Below are positions 7,758-16,305 of a stretch of 64,000 bases of DNA, piece by piece. The stretch covers positions 806,001 to 870,000 of the forward strand of contig NZ_CP029189.1 of NCBI RefSeq assembly GCF_008642275.1, in the 5' to 3' direction. The position numbers and the translations under genes are program-made. Below the pieces are notes generated by a model. The model was not told the DNA's origin. It saw only the letters and a list, made by a program, of their open reading frames with translations, and ran no database searches. The stretch's first letter is position 1, and each line of letters begins with the position of its first letter. This stretch comes from Streptomyces venezuelae. GTDB taxonomy: Bacteria > Actinomycetota > Actinomycetes > Streptomycetales > Streptomycetaceae.

Positions 7758-9743
7758 TCAGGCCCCCTTTCCGGCGGGGTTGCGGCGCCCGGTCGGCTGG
7801 GTGACGCGGTCGAGGACCAGGCCGAGGCAGACGATCGCCGCGCCGGCGACCAGACCGGTCGCCAGGTCGCCCTGGGCGAGTCCGAACACCGCGTCGTAGC
7901 CGAGCGCGCCGCCGCCCACGAGGCCGCCGATGACGACCACGGCGAGGACCAGCACCACGCCCTGGTTGACGGCCAGCAGCAGCGCGGGCCGGGCCAGCGG
8001 CAGCTGGACCTGGAGCAGTTGCTGTCGGCCGGTCGCGCCCAGCGAGCGGGCGGACTCCAGTGCGCCCGGGTCCACCGCGCGCACGCCCTGGGCCGTGATG
8101 CGCACGACCGCGGGCAGCGCGTAGACCACGGCGGCCGCGGCGGCCGGGGCGCGGCCCACACCGAACAGGGCGACGACGGGGATCAGGTACACGAACTGCG
8201 GCATCGTCTGGAAGACGTCGAGCGCCGGACGCAGCACGCGCCCCAGGCGGGTGCTGCGGGCCGCGGCGACGCCGAGGGCGATACCGAGCAGCAGGGTCAC
8301 GGCGACGGCGGCCAGGACCTGGGACAGCGTGTCGAGCGCCGGGTCCCACACGCCGAGGACGCCGATGGCGGCCATCGCGAGGACGGCGGTCGCGGCGGTG
8401 CGCCAGGTGCCGATGAGCAGGGCGAGTACGCCGACGGTCAGCAGGACCGACCACCAGGGCAGCCACTGCAGTCCGTCGCGCAGGGGGTTGAGGACCCACG
8501 TGGTGAAGTGCCCGGCCCAGTCCGCGGTGCCGCCGACGAGGGGCACGCCGGAGTAGAGGTGGGCGGTCATCCAGTCGACCGTCTTGTTGACCGGCCCGGC
8601 GATGTCCACCGTCCACGCGTCGGGCCAGGCCAGCCGGTCGAGCAGGCGGGTCCCGGCGGCGACGGCGACGGTCACCAGGGCGGCGACGGCCCAGCGGAGC
8701 CCGGACCGGTCGGCCGGGGCTTCGCCGATCCGCTCTCCCGCGGCGGCGGTGACCCGGTCGAGGACGATGGCGAGCAGCACGATCGGCACACCGGCGGCGA
8801 GTGCCGCACCGACGTCGACGGAGGCCAGCGCCTGGTAGACGCGGTCGCCGAGGCCGCCCGCACCGATGACGGACGCGATCACGGCCATGCCCAGCGCCAT
8901 CATGATCGACTGGTTGACGCCGAGCAGCAGTTCCTTGCGGGCCAGTGGAAGCCGGGCCGTCAGCAGCCGCTGCCTTCCGGTGGCGCCGAGGGAGGTGGCG
9001 GCCTCCACGACGCCGGCGTCCGCGTCGCGCAGCCCGAGCGCGGTGAGGCGGGCCATGGGCGGGGCCGCGTAGACGACGGTCGCGAGGACGGCCGCGGGTA
9101 CGCCGATGCCGAAGACGAGGACGACGGGCAGGAGGTACGCGAAGGCCGGCAGCACCTGCATGGTGTCCAGCACGGGCCGCAGGATCCGGTGCATCCGGTC
9201 CGACAGGCCGGCGGCCAGTCCGAGGAGGCCGCCGAGCAGCACGGACGCGGCGACGGCGACCACCATCAGGGCGAGCGTCTGCATGGTGGGCACCCACATG
9301 CCGAGCAGTCCGCACACGGCGAAGGCGGCGGCGGAGGTCAGCGCGAGCCGGACTCCCGCGACCCGCCAGGCCAGCAGGGCGGCCGCTGCGGTGACGCCGG
9401 CCCAGCCGAGCGCGAGCAGCACCAGGTACACGGCGCGGACGGACACGACCACGATGTTGCTGACGTGCCCGAAGAAGTAGAGGAAGAGCGGGTGGCCGTC
9501 GCGGTTGTCGACGATCCAGTCGCTGGTGCGCTCAAGCGGTCCCGACACGTCGGCGGAGAGCGAGGCGGGCCAGTTTCCGGCGCCGAGGAACACGCAGCCG
9601 AGGACGAGGGCGAGCGCCGCGCAGACGCCGATGAGCCGCCCGCGGTGGTGCGCGAGGGTGCGCAGTGCTCCGGGCCGGTGGTCGGTGGGGGGCGTGGCCG
9701 TGGTGGCGGGGCTCGGAGGAGCCGGGGTGAGGGTGGTGGTCAT
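7758..9743 (-). CDS. glycine betaine ABC transporter permease, two fused permease domains
   Basis: A 661-residue membrane protein with two homologous halves, each with a complete ProW/OpuAB-type permease domain. The EAA-like loop appears twice: AATSLGATGRQRLL near residue 300 and ARSLGATGRQQLL near residue 590, each followed by a conserved N-Q-(S/G) helix. Most family members encode one domain that dimerises; here both sit on one chain of about 12 helices. It should form the channel for the receptor at 6782 and the ATPase at 9832. I chose ATG 9743 because the hydrophilic N-terminus then begins MTTTLTP. The frame is open upstream to 9878, which would overlap the ATPase gene end. Confidence 0.88.
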   Translation of the reverse strand: MTTTLTPAPPSPATTATPPTDHRPGALRTLAHHRGRLIGVCAALALVLGCVFLGAGNWPASLSADVSGPLERTSDWIVDNRDGHPLFLYFFGHVSNIVVVSVRAVYLVLLALGWAGVTAAAALLAWRVAGVRLALTSAAAFAVCGLLGMWVPTMQTLALMVVAVAASVLLGGLLGLAAGLSDRMHRILRPVLDTMQVLPAFAYLLPVVLVFGIGVPAAVLATVVYAAPPMARLTALGLRDADAGVVEAATSLGATGRQRLLTARLPLARKELLLGVNQSIMMALGMAVIASVIGAGGLGDRVYQALASVDVGAALAAGVPIVLLAIVLDRVTAAAGERIGEAPADRSGLRWAVAALVTVAVAAGTRLLDRLAWPDAWTVDIAGPVNKTVDWMTAHLYSGVPLVGGTADWAGHFTTWVLNPLRDGLQWLPWWSVLLTVGVLALLIGTWRTAATAVLAMAAIGVLGVWDPALDTLSQVLAAVAVTLLLGIALGVAAARSTRLGRVLRPALDVFQTMPQFVYLIPVVALFGVGRAPAAAAAVVYALPAVVRITAQGVRAVDPGALESARSLGATGRQQLLQVQLPLARPALLLAVNQGVVLVLAVVVIGGLVGGGALGYDAVFGLAQGDLATGLVAGAAIVCLGLVLDRVTQPTGRRNPAGKGA

Positions 9744-9831
9744 CGGCCCCACCGTCCGGTGCCGGCCGGTACGGTGCCGGTGCCGGGGCCGGTCGCGCCG
9801 CACGGCGGCGGCCAGGTCGTATGGCCGTACA

Positions 9832-10935
9832 TCAGGCCACCGCCTTCCCGGTCGCGGCGGGGACCCCGGCGACGACACCGAGGAGTCCCGCGTGGTCGAC
9901 CACGCCGAGGCACCTGCCGCCCTCGACGACGCGTGCGTTCTCGCCGGTTCGGGCGACGGCCTCGATGGCCTCGTGGACGGTGGCGCTCGGGGCGAGTGCC
10001 GGGCCGGACTCGGACTCGTCGGCGAGTGCGGGTCGCATGGCCGAGCGCACGGTCAGCACCTGCTCGCGCGGCACGTCCCGGACGAAGTCCCTGACGTAGT
10101 CGTCGGCGGGGGCGCCGACGATCTCCTCCGGCGTGCCGAGCTGCACGATCCGGCCGTCACGCATCAGCGCGATGCGGTCGCCGAGCTTCAGCGCCTCGGA
10201 CAGGTCGTGGGTGATGAAGACCATCGTGCGTCCCTCCTCCCGGTGCAGGCGCACGACCTCCTCCTGCATGTCCCGGCGGATGAGCGGGTCCAGTGCGCTG
10301 AACGGCTCGTCGAACAGCAGGACCTCGGGGTCCACGGCGAGGGCGCGGGCCAGTCCCACGCGCTGCTGCTGGCCGCCGGACAGCTGGCCCGGCCTGCGGT
10401 GTTCCATGCCGTCCAGGCCGACCTTGGCGGCGAACTCGGCCGCCCGGTCCCGCCGTTCGCCGCGTCCCACGCCCTGGATCTCCAGTCCGTAGGCGATGTT
10501 GTCGAGCACCGTCCGGTGCGGGAGCAGCCCGAAGTGCTGGAAGACCATGGCCGCCCGGTGCCGGCGCAGCTCGCGGAGCCGGCCGGTGTCCATGGACAGC
10601 ACGTCCTCGCCGTCGATGGAGACGGTGCCCGAGGTGGGTTCGATGAGCCGGGTGAGGCAGCGTACGAGGGTGGACTTGCCGGAGCCCGACAGGCCCATCA
10701 CGACGAAGACCTCGCCCTTGCGGACGTCGAAGGAGACGTCGCGGACGGCGGCGGTGCAGCCGGTGCGCTCGCGCAGCTCGGCTGCGCCGAGGGCCGCGAG
10801 CTCCTGGTCGGCGGGGACGCGGTCCGCCTTCGGGCCGAAGACCTTCCACAGGTCGCGTACGGAGAAGACGGACTCCGCGGCGGTGTCCGGTGTCTTCGCC
10901 GGGTCGTTCGTCAGGGGGGTTGCGGGATGGTTCAT
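9832..10935 (-). CDS. glycine betaine/proline ABC transporter ATP-binding protein (ProV/OpuAA-like)
   Basis: A 367-residue ATPase. It has the ProV-type N-terminal extension (VFGPKADRV), Walker [10 protein letters not shown], signature [10 protein letters not shown] and Walker [12 protein letters not shown]. The C-terminal part after about residue 270 looks like CBS modules, which gate uptake by ionic strength in OpuA systems. A GGGAGGA ribosome site precedes ATG 10935. This ATG overlaps the betA stop by four bases (ATGA), so the genes are translationally coupled. It energises the permease at 7758. Confidence 0.93.
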   Translation of the reverse strand: MNHPATPLTNDPAKTPDTAAESVFSVRDLWKVFGPKADRVPADQELAALGAAELRERTGCTAAVRDVSFDVRKGEVFVVMGLSGSGKSTLVRCLTRLIEPTSGTVSIDGEDVLSMDTGRLRELRRHRAAMVFQHFGLLPHRTVLDNIAYGLEIQGVGRGERRDRAAEFAAKVGLDGMEHRRPGQLSGGQQQRVGLARALAVDPEVLLFDEPFSALDPLIRRDMQEEVVRLHREEGRTMVFITHDLSEALKLGDRIALMRDGRIVQLGTPEEIVGAPADDYVRDFVRDVPREQVLTVRSAMRPALADESESGPALAPSATVHEAIEAVARTGENARVVEGGRCLGVVDHAGLLGVVAGVPAATGKAVA

Positions 10936-12518
10936 CGGGTCGTTCCTCCCAGCAGGTCGGCGCACTTCTCGCCGACCATGAGCACGCCGATCATGGGGTT
11001 CACGGCGGTCATGGTGGGGAAAACTGACGCGTCGGCGATCCGGATGCCGTCGAGGCCCCGGATCTTCAGGTCGGGTGCGACGACGGCGAGTTCGTCGTCG
11101 GCGGCTCCCATGCGGCAGGTGCCGGCCGGGTGGTAGACGGTGTGCGCGACCTGACGGGCGTACGCGCTGAGCTCCTCGTCGGAGGTCACCTCGGGGCCCG
11201 GGCACACCTCGCGCCGCAGCCATCCGGCCAGCGGCTCGCTCGCCGCGATCCGGCGGGCGATGCGGATGCCGTCGACGAGGGTCCGGCCGTCGTAGTCGTC
11301 CTCGTCGGTGAAGTACCGGAAGTCGAGCGCGGGCTTGACCTCGGGGTCGGCGCTCGTCAGGTAGAGCCGGCCGCGGCTGCGCGGCTTGGGGATGTTCGGC
11401 GTCAACGACACGCCGTGCGCGGGCCGTTCGTATCCCAGGCGCTCCGGGTTGTCGGTGAAGGGGATCTGGTAGAAGTGGAACATCAGGTCCGGGCCCTCGG
11501 CCCCGGGGTCCCGGCGGACGAAGAGTCCCGCGTCGGAGTCCATCGCGGAGTTCTCCGGGATCGGCCCGTTCGTCTCCCACACGATGACCGACTCGGGGTG
11601 GTCGAGCAGGTTCTCCCCGACGCCCGGCAGGTCGTGCACCACGGGGATGCCGAGCTTCTCCAGGTCGGCGCGTGGCCCGATGCCGGAGTGCAGCAACAGG
11701 CGCGGGGTGTCCACGGCCCCGGCGCACACCAGGACCTCGCGCCGGGCGCGTACGACGTGCTCCGTTCCCTCCTTGGTACGGATGTGCACGCCGGTGGCGC
11801 GGGTGCCCTCCAGTTCCAGCCGGAACGCCCAGGTCTCCAGGGCTATGTGGAGGTTCGGCCGGTCGAGGAACGGGTGGAGATAGGCGACCGAGGCGGACGA
11901 GCGCTTGTTGCTCTCCGGGTGGTAGGCGAGGTCGAAGAAGCCGGCGCCTTCGTGGAAGGGAGCCTGGTTGAAGCCCTCGATCCGGGGCACGCCGAGCGCG
12001 TTCTGCGCGGCGTCTACGAAGTCCCGGGCGATCGCGTTCCGGTCGGCCTCGCCCACGGGGACGATGTTGTTGCGCAGCCGGGCGAAGTAGGGATCCATGG
12101 CCTTCGCGTCCCACCCGTCGGCGCCCGCCTCGGCCCACTCGTCCCAGTCGGAGGGGAGGGGCTTGAAGGCGATGAGGGTGTTGTGCGAGGAGCAGCCGCC
12201 CAGCACCCGCGCACGGCTGTGGCGGATGTGCGAGTTGCCCCGGGGCTGCTCGGTGGTGGGGTAGTCGTAGTCGAGCTCACCGCCGAGCAGGCCCATCCAG
12301 CGGCGCAGGGTGAGGACGTCGTCGCGGCCGACGTCGCTGGGGCCGCCCTCGATGACGGCGACGCTGACGTCCGGGTCCTCGGTCAGCCGGGACGCGATGA
12401 CGGATCCGGCGGTGCCGCCGCCGACGACCACGTAGTCGTACACGTGGTCGCCGGACATGTGGCTGTCGGGCATGTAGCCGTCGGGCATGTGGCTGCCGTT
12501 CACGTGGTGGTCGTTCAT
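10932..12518 (-). CDS. betA: choline dehydrogenase, GMC oxidoreductase
   Basis: A 528-residue FAD enzyme predicted to oxidise choline to betaine aldehyde. The dinucleotide-binding motif [10 protein letters not shown] is at about residues 30-40. The GMC signatures [25 protein letters not shown] and the C-terminal HPAGTCRMG with the following NPMIG supply the catalytic His/Asn pair. The N-terminus is odd: about 25 His/Met/Asp-rich residues with four Met codons (residues 1, 11, 16, 21) precede the usual VYDYVVVGG start, so the true start could be any of them. It sits two bases after betB and overlaps the ATPase gene. With betB and the transporter it forms a choline-to-glycine-betaine osmoprotection or catabolic unit. 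Confidence 0.92.
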   Translation of the reverse strand: MNDHHVNGSHMPDGYMPDSHMSGDHVYDYVVVGGGTAGSVIASRLTEDPDVSVAVIEGGPSDVGRDDVLTLRRWMGLLGGELDYDYPTTEQPRGNSHIRHSRARVLGGCSSHNTLIAFKPLPSDWDEWAEAGADGWDAKAMDPYFARLRNNIVPVGEADRNAIARDFVDAAQNALGVPRIEGFNQAPFHEGAGFFDLAYHPESNKRSSASVAYLHPFLDRPNLHIALETWAFRLELEGTRATGVHIRTKEGTEHVVRARREVLVCAGAVDTPRLLLHSGIGPRADLEKLGIPVVHDLPGVGENLLDHPESVIVWETNGPIPENSAMDSDAGLFVRRDPGAEGPDLMFHFYQIPFTDNPERLGYERPAHGVSLTPNIPKPRSRGRLYLTSADPEVKPALDFRYFTDEDDYDGRTLVDGIRIARRIAASEPLAGWLRREVCPGPEVTSDEELSAYARQVAHTVYHPAGTCRMGAADDELAVVAPDLKIRGLDGIRIADASVFPTMTAVNPMIGVLMVGEKCADLLGGTTR

Positions 12519-12520
12519 GT

Positions 12521-14026
12521 TCAGCCCTTCGCCGTCGTGCCTGCGAACCAGCGCACGGGGCGCGGAGCGAGGTTCTGGTAGATGTGCTTGGCCTCCTGGT
12601 ATTCGGCGAGACCGGCGGGGCCCAGTTCGCGGCCGATGCCGGACTTTCCGAAGCCGCCCCATTCCGCCTGCGGCAGGTAGGGGTGGAAGTCGTTGATCCA
12701 GACGGTGCCGTGCCGCAGCAGGCCTGCGACCCGCCGGGCCCGCTGTTCGTCGGAGGTCCACACCGCTCCGGCGAGGCCGTACTCGGTGTCGTTGGCGAGG
12801 GCGACGGCCTCCTCCTCCGTGCGGAAGGTCTCCACGGTGAGGACGGGGCCGAAGACCTCCTCGCGGACGACGCGCATGCCGCGGTGGCACCGGTCGAGGA
12901 CCGTGGGGCGGAAGAAGTAGCCGGGGCCGGCCGGCCTCCCGCCGCCCGCGCGCAGGACGGCGCCCTCGGCGAGGGCGGAGGCCACGTACGCCTCGGTCCG
13001 CACCAGCTGGGCCGCGGAGACGAGCGGACCGCACTCGACGCCGGCGTCGGTGCCGCGTCCCAGCCGGATCAGCTCCGCCCGGCGCGCGAGCTCGGCGACG
13101 AACCGGTCGCGCAGCGGCTCCTCGACGATGAGGCGTGAGCCGGCCGAGCAGACCTGGCCGCTGTGGATGAAGGCGGCGTTGAGCGCCTGGTCGACGGCGG
13201 TGTCGAAGCCCTCGGACGTCAGACAGGCGTCGGCGAAGACGACGTTGGGGTTCTTTCCGCCCAGTTCGAGTGCGACCTTCTTGACGCTGTCCGCAGCGGA
13301 CCGGGCGACCTTGGTGCCGCTGGCGAGCCCACCCGTGAACGAGACGAGGTCGACGTCGGGGTGCTCGGCGAGCCGGGCGCCGACCGTGTCGCCGGGACCG
13401 GTGACGATGTTGGCCGCGCCGAGCGGAAGTCCGGCCTCCAGGAGCAGTTCGATCAGCACGACGGTGGTCAGCGGGGTGATCTCGCTGGGCTTGACGACGA
13501 AGGTGTTGCCGGCGGCGAGTGCCGGCGCGATCTTCCAGCTGGCCTGGAGCAGCGGGTAGTTCCACGGCGTGATCAGGGCGCAGACACCGACCGGCTCGTG
13601 CACGACGACGCTGTGCACCTCGTCCGAACCGGCGTCGACGACCCGTCCGCCGCCGTTCCCGCTCTCCACGAGGTCGGCGAAGTACCGGAAGGCGTCGCGG
13701 ACGCAGTCGACGTCGATGCGGCCCTCCTCCAGCGTCTTGCCCGCGTCCCGGCTCTCCAGGGCACCGATCCGCTCCCGGTCGCGTTCCAGCAGTGCGGCGA
13801 CCCGGCGCAGCAGGGCGGCCCGCTGGGCGACGGGCGTGCGCGGCCAGGCACCGAAGTCGAACGCGGCTCGCGCCGCGGCCACGGCGTCGTCGGTGTCCGG
13901 GACGCCGCCCTCCGCCACGACCTCGAAAGGAGTCGCGTCGACGGGGTCGACGATCTCGCGCGTGGCCCCGGACAGGGCTGCGCGCCACTCTCCGCCCACG
14001 TGGATGGTCTGCTGTGCTGCCGTCAC
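12521..14026 (-). CDS. betB: betaine aldehyde dehydrogenase
   Basis: A 501-residue NAD(P)-dependent aldehyde dehydrogenase that should convert betaine aldehyde to glycine betaine. The catalytic Cys293 is in SGQVCSAGS and Glu254 in ELGGKNPN. ITPWNYPL and FTGGLASGTK mark the cofactor site, and EEVFGPVLTVE is near the C-terminus. Start is GTG 14026, first gene of the five-gene operon. The upstream region holds a perfect 15-bp palindrome at 14062-14076 that could be an operator. Substrate preference is inferred from the partner betA and the betaine transporter; other aldehydes cannot be excluded. Confidence 0.92.
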   Translation of the reverse strand: MTAAQQTIHVGGEWRAALSGATREIVDPVDATPFEVVAEGGVPDTDDAVAAARAAFDFGAWPRTPVAQRAALLRRVAALLERDRERIGALESRDAGKTLEEGRIDVDCVRDAFRYFADLVESGNGGGRVVDAGSDEVHSVVVHEPVGVCALITPWNYPLLQASWKIAPALAAGNTFVVKPSEITPLTTVVLIELLLEAGLPLGAANIVTGPGDTVGARLAEHPDVDLVSFTGGLASGTKVARSAADSVKKVALELGGKNPNVVFADACLTSEGFDTAVDQALNAAFIHSGQVCSAGSRLIVEEPLRDRFVAELARRAELIRLGRGTDAGVECGPLVSAAQLVRTEAYVASALAEGAVLRAGGGRPAGPGYFFRPTVLDRCHRGMRVVREEVFGPVLTVETFRTEEEAVALANDTEYGLAGAVWTSDEQRARRVAGLLRHGTVWINDFHPYLPQAEWGGFGKSGIGRELGPAGLAEYQEAKHIYQNLAPRPVRWFAGTTAKG

Positions 14027-14367
14027 GGTACGTATTGCCTTTCGTTCCTCTGAGTCCCCCTGTCGGTCAGACCGACTTGATCCGGCCGCCTGCCCCCACT
14101 CCCGGAACCCATGCGCAATACCTTGCGGAGAGTGTTCTGCTTCACGCGCGAAAACACCTCAAATTTGGACATACTGCACAGTTCCTCGACTGTTCCGAGC
14201 TCACCCGATCGGAGTACGTCGCCCACAGGGCGACGGGGCGGGTGTTTGCGCAGGTCGGGTTCGTCGACAGCTGGGCAGCGCCGGGGCGGGACGGATCCGC
14301 CCGCGGGCAGGGCACCGGTGATGCCGCTTATCTGGCAGCACGCTTCCCGCCAACAGAAGGAGGAGCC
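14027..14367. other. divergent intergenic region between betB and the lanthipeptide precursor gene
   Basis: This 341-bp gap must hold the promoters of two divergent units. The middle (about 14105-14200) is noticeably AT-richer than the surroundings. The 15-bp palindrome at 14062 is on the betB side. On the right, AGAAGGAGGAG is a very strong ribosome site for the precursor gene. I could not fix -35/-10 boxes with confidence. Confidence 0.6.
14062..14076. promoter_or_regulatory. 15-bp palindrome upstream of betB, candidate operator
   Basis: GTCGGTC-A-GACCGAC is a perfect inverted repeat with a 1-base centre, 36-50 bp upstream of the betB start. TetR-family repressors such as BetI bind sites of this kind, but no regulator gene is adjacent and the sequence does not match a site I know. 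Confidence 0.45.
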
Positions 14368-14595
14368 ATGGCCAAGCAGGGCAGGACCAAAGCCGCCTCG
14401 CCCGGAGCGGCGCGGGCGAGGGCGAACCTGGAACGGGCCGTCGCCGACGTCGACCGCGTACTGGGCCTGCAGGAGATCCGCGCCGACCGGGGTGGCAGCG
14501 CCGCGATCGCCGGCTTCCACAGCACCCAGTCGGTCGGCTGCAGCACCTACAGCGTGGCCTGCACCGGCGGTGGCGGCGGAACGGTTCAGATGTGA
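14368..14595 (+). CDS. class III lanthipeptide precursor (LanA)
   Basis: A 75-residue peptide starting at an ATG with a strong AGAAGGAGGA ribosome site. The leader (about 1-45) is Ala/Arg-rich and helical, with VLGLQ at 31-35. This matches the LxLQ-type motif that class III synthetases recognise. The C-terminal core is rich in Ser, Thr and Cys: residues 52-58 are STQSVGC and 59-65 are STYSVAC, two adjacent SxxSxxC units that could each form a labionin or a lanthionine plus a dehydro residue. A glycine-rich tail (TGGGGGTVQM) follows. Leader cleavage may fall after Gly-Gly at 42-43 or near AG at 48-49. The modifying enzymes follow directly. Topology and activity are unknown. Confidence 0.85.
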   Translation: MAKQGRTKAASPGAARARANLERAVADVDRVLGLQEIRADRGGSAAIAGFHSTQSVGCSTYSVACTGGGGGTVQM

Positions 14596-14620
14596 CTCCG
14601 CTTCCGCAGCCGCAGCACGT

Positions 14621-14650
14621 CCGCCGGGGCCGCCCACGCCGCCCCGGCGG
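14621..14650 (+). terminator. attenuator-like hairpin between lanA and the synthetase gene
   Basis: Perfect 10-bp arms, CCGCCGGGGC and GCCCCGGCGG, around a 10-nt loop, 25 bp after the lanA stop. Such hairpins commonly let most transcripts stop after the precursor gene. The right arm also abuts the weak ribosome site of the synthetase GTG at 14661, so it could limit translation too. Confidence 0.6.
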
Positions 14651-14660
14651 ATGAGCACCC

Positions 14661-16301
14661 GTGGAACAGCAGGCGGCCCTGGCCGCCCACCACCTCTTCG
14701 GCCTCGTCGACAACCGGCACTACGAACCGCTGTCCCGCCGGGCCATCACGCCGCAGTACCGCGACGCCCTGGAGCGGCTGCTGCCGGACACCTGGGTCCT
14801 GGAACGCGGTGACGTGTGGCTGCACGCCCGGATGAAGGCGGGCGGGGCGGGTGCCACCGAGGCGGCCGGCCCGACGGGCACAAGGAGCTCGGCGGGCTCG
14901 GCGGGCGCGACGGGCCCGACGGCCTCGGCGGGCTCCGTTCGGCGGACCGCCGTTCCGCCCACCCAGGGTTTCAAGATCCACGTCTCCTCCACCCCCGCGC
15001 ACACCCTGCGGCTGTTCGATCTCGTGGTACCCGTGTGCGTGGAGAACGGCGTCGAGTTCAAGGCCGCCGCCGATCCGGTGATGCTGAACGTGATCAACTC
15101 GAAGACCCAGGAGCGCGGCTTCTCGGGCAAGTTCATGACGGTCTACCCGCCCGACGAGGACGTGTTCGTCCGGCTCATCGAGACCCTGTACCGCAGGACC
15201 GCCGACGAGGCGGTCGAGGGCCCGTACGTCCTGTCGGACCGCCGCTACCGGGACAGCAAGGTCCTCTTCTACCGGTACGGGGGCTTCCGGCCGCCGCGGC
15301 GGCTCAACATCGACGGCACGCAGAGCACGTTCCTGGTCTCCCCGGACGGCACGTACGTGGCCGACGAGCGGCTGCCGTACTTCCGGCTGCCCCCCTGGGT
15401 CCGCGACCCCTTCGCCGGGGAACCGGCGGAGGATGCCACGGAGCGCCCCGCCGGGGAACCGGCGGCCACCCTCCTGAACGGCCGCTACCGCATCGAGGGC
15501 GCCCTGGCCTTCTCCAACGCCGGCGGTGTCTACCACGGCACGGACGAGGCCACCCGCGAGCCCGTCGTCGTGAAGGAGGCCCGGCGCCTCACCAACTGCT
15601 GGACGTCCGGGGAGCGCACGGTCGACTCCGTCGACATGCTGCGTCACGAGTACGACGTACTGCGCCGGCTGGAAGGCCTGGCGTTCGTCCCGCGGCCGGT
15701 CGAGCTCTTCCAGGAGTGGGAGCACACCTTTCTGGTCGAGGAGCGCGTGGCGGGCATCGCGTTCCACGACTTCTGGGCACAGGACGACGTCATCCTCGCG
15801 CCGTACATCCGCCGGGAAGGGCGCGTGGAACGGTTCGTCCCGCGGTTCCGCGAGGTCGTCGGCCGCCTGATCCACATGGTCGAGGAGGTGCACGCGCGCG
15901 GCGTGGTCCTCGGCGACCTGTCGCCGAACAACGTCCTCATCGACACCGAGACGCTCCGGATGTCGTTCATCGACTTCGAGAGCGCGGTCCACGAGGACGA
16001 CGAGGCGGCGCTGCTGAGCTACGGCACGCGCTGGGGCACCCCCGGATTCCTGCACCCGGACCGCGCCACCCGGGACCGGCTCCTTCCCTGCGACGACTGG
16101 TACGCCGCCGCCATGCTGCTCTACAGCAGCGTCGTGCCCGCCACCGCGTTCTTCGCCCTCAACCCGCTCGCACAGGACCTCTTCCTCGACGAACTCGTCG
16201 CCCTGGGCGTCCCCACCCAGGTGCGGTCCGTCGTGTCGTGCCTGACCGCCGGCCGGGTGGACGAGGCGAAATCCGTGCTCGCCGACTGGGAGGACGGGTG
16301 A
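14661..16301 (+). CDS. lanthipeptide synthetase, lyase-kinase part of a split class III LanKC
   Basis: A 546-residue protein matching the first two domains of class III LanKC/RamC enzymes. The N-terminal lyase-like domain (about 80-255) has GFKIHVSST, SGKFMTVYP, GPYVLSDRRY and FYRYGGF. The kinase domain (about 270-540) has Lys305 in VVVKEA, Asp419 in LGDLSPNN and the DFG equivalent DFE at 438-440, typical of LanKC. It would phosphorylate and dehydrate Ser/Thr of the precursor at 14368. The usual C-terminal cyclase domain is missing here and is encoded by the next gene. An Ala/Gly/Thr-rich insert (about 57-93) is unusual. Start is GTG 14661 with only a weak ribosome site. Confidence 0.87.
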   Translation: MEQQAALAAHHLFGLVDNRHYEPLSRRAITPQYRDALERLLPDTWVLERGDVWLHARMKAGGAGATEAAGPTGTRSSAGSAGATGPTASAGSVRRTAVPPTQGFKIHVSSTPAHTLRLFDLVVPVCVENGVEFKAAADPVMLNVINSKTQERGFSGKFMTVYPPDEDVFVRLIETLYRRTADEAVEGPYVLSDRRYRDSKVLFYRYGGFRPPRRLNIDGTQSTFLVSPDGTYVADERLPYFRLPPWVRDPFAGEPAEDATERPAGEPAATLLNGRYRIEGALAFSNAGGVYHGTDEATREPVVVKEARRLTNCWTSGERTVDSVDMLRHEYDVLRRLEGLAFVPRPVELFQEWEHTFLVEERVAGIAFHDFWAQDDVILAPYIRREGRVERFVPRFREVVGRLIHMVEEVHARGVVLGDLSPNNVLIDTETLRMSFIDFESAVHEDDEAALLSYGTRWGTPGFLHPDRATRDRLLPCDDWYAAAMLLYSSVVPATAFFALNPLAQDLFLDELVALGVPTQVRSVVSCLTAGRVDEAKSVLADWEDG

Positions 16302-16305
16302 CGCC

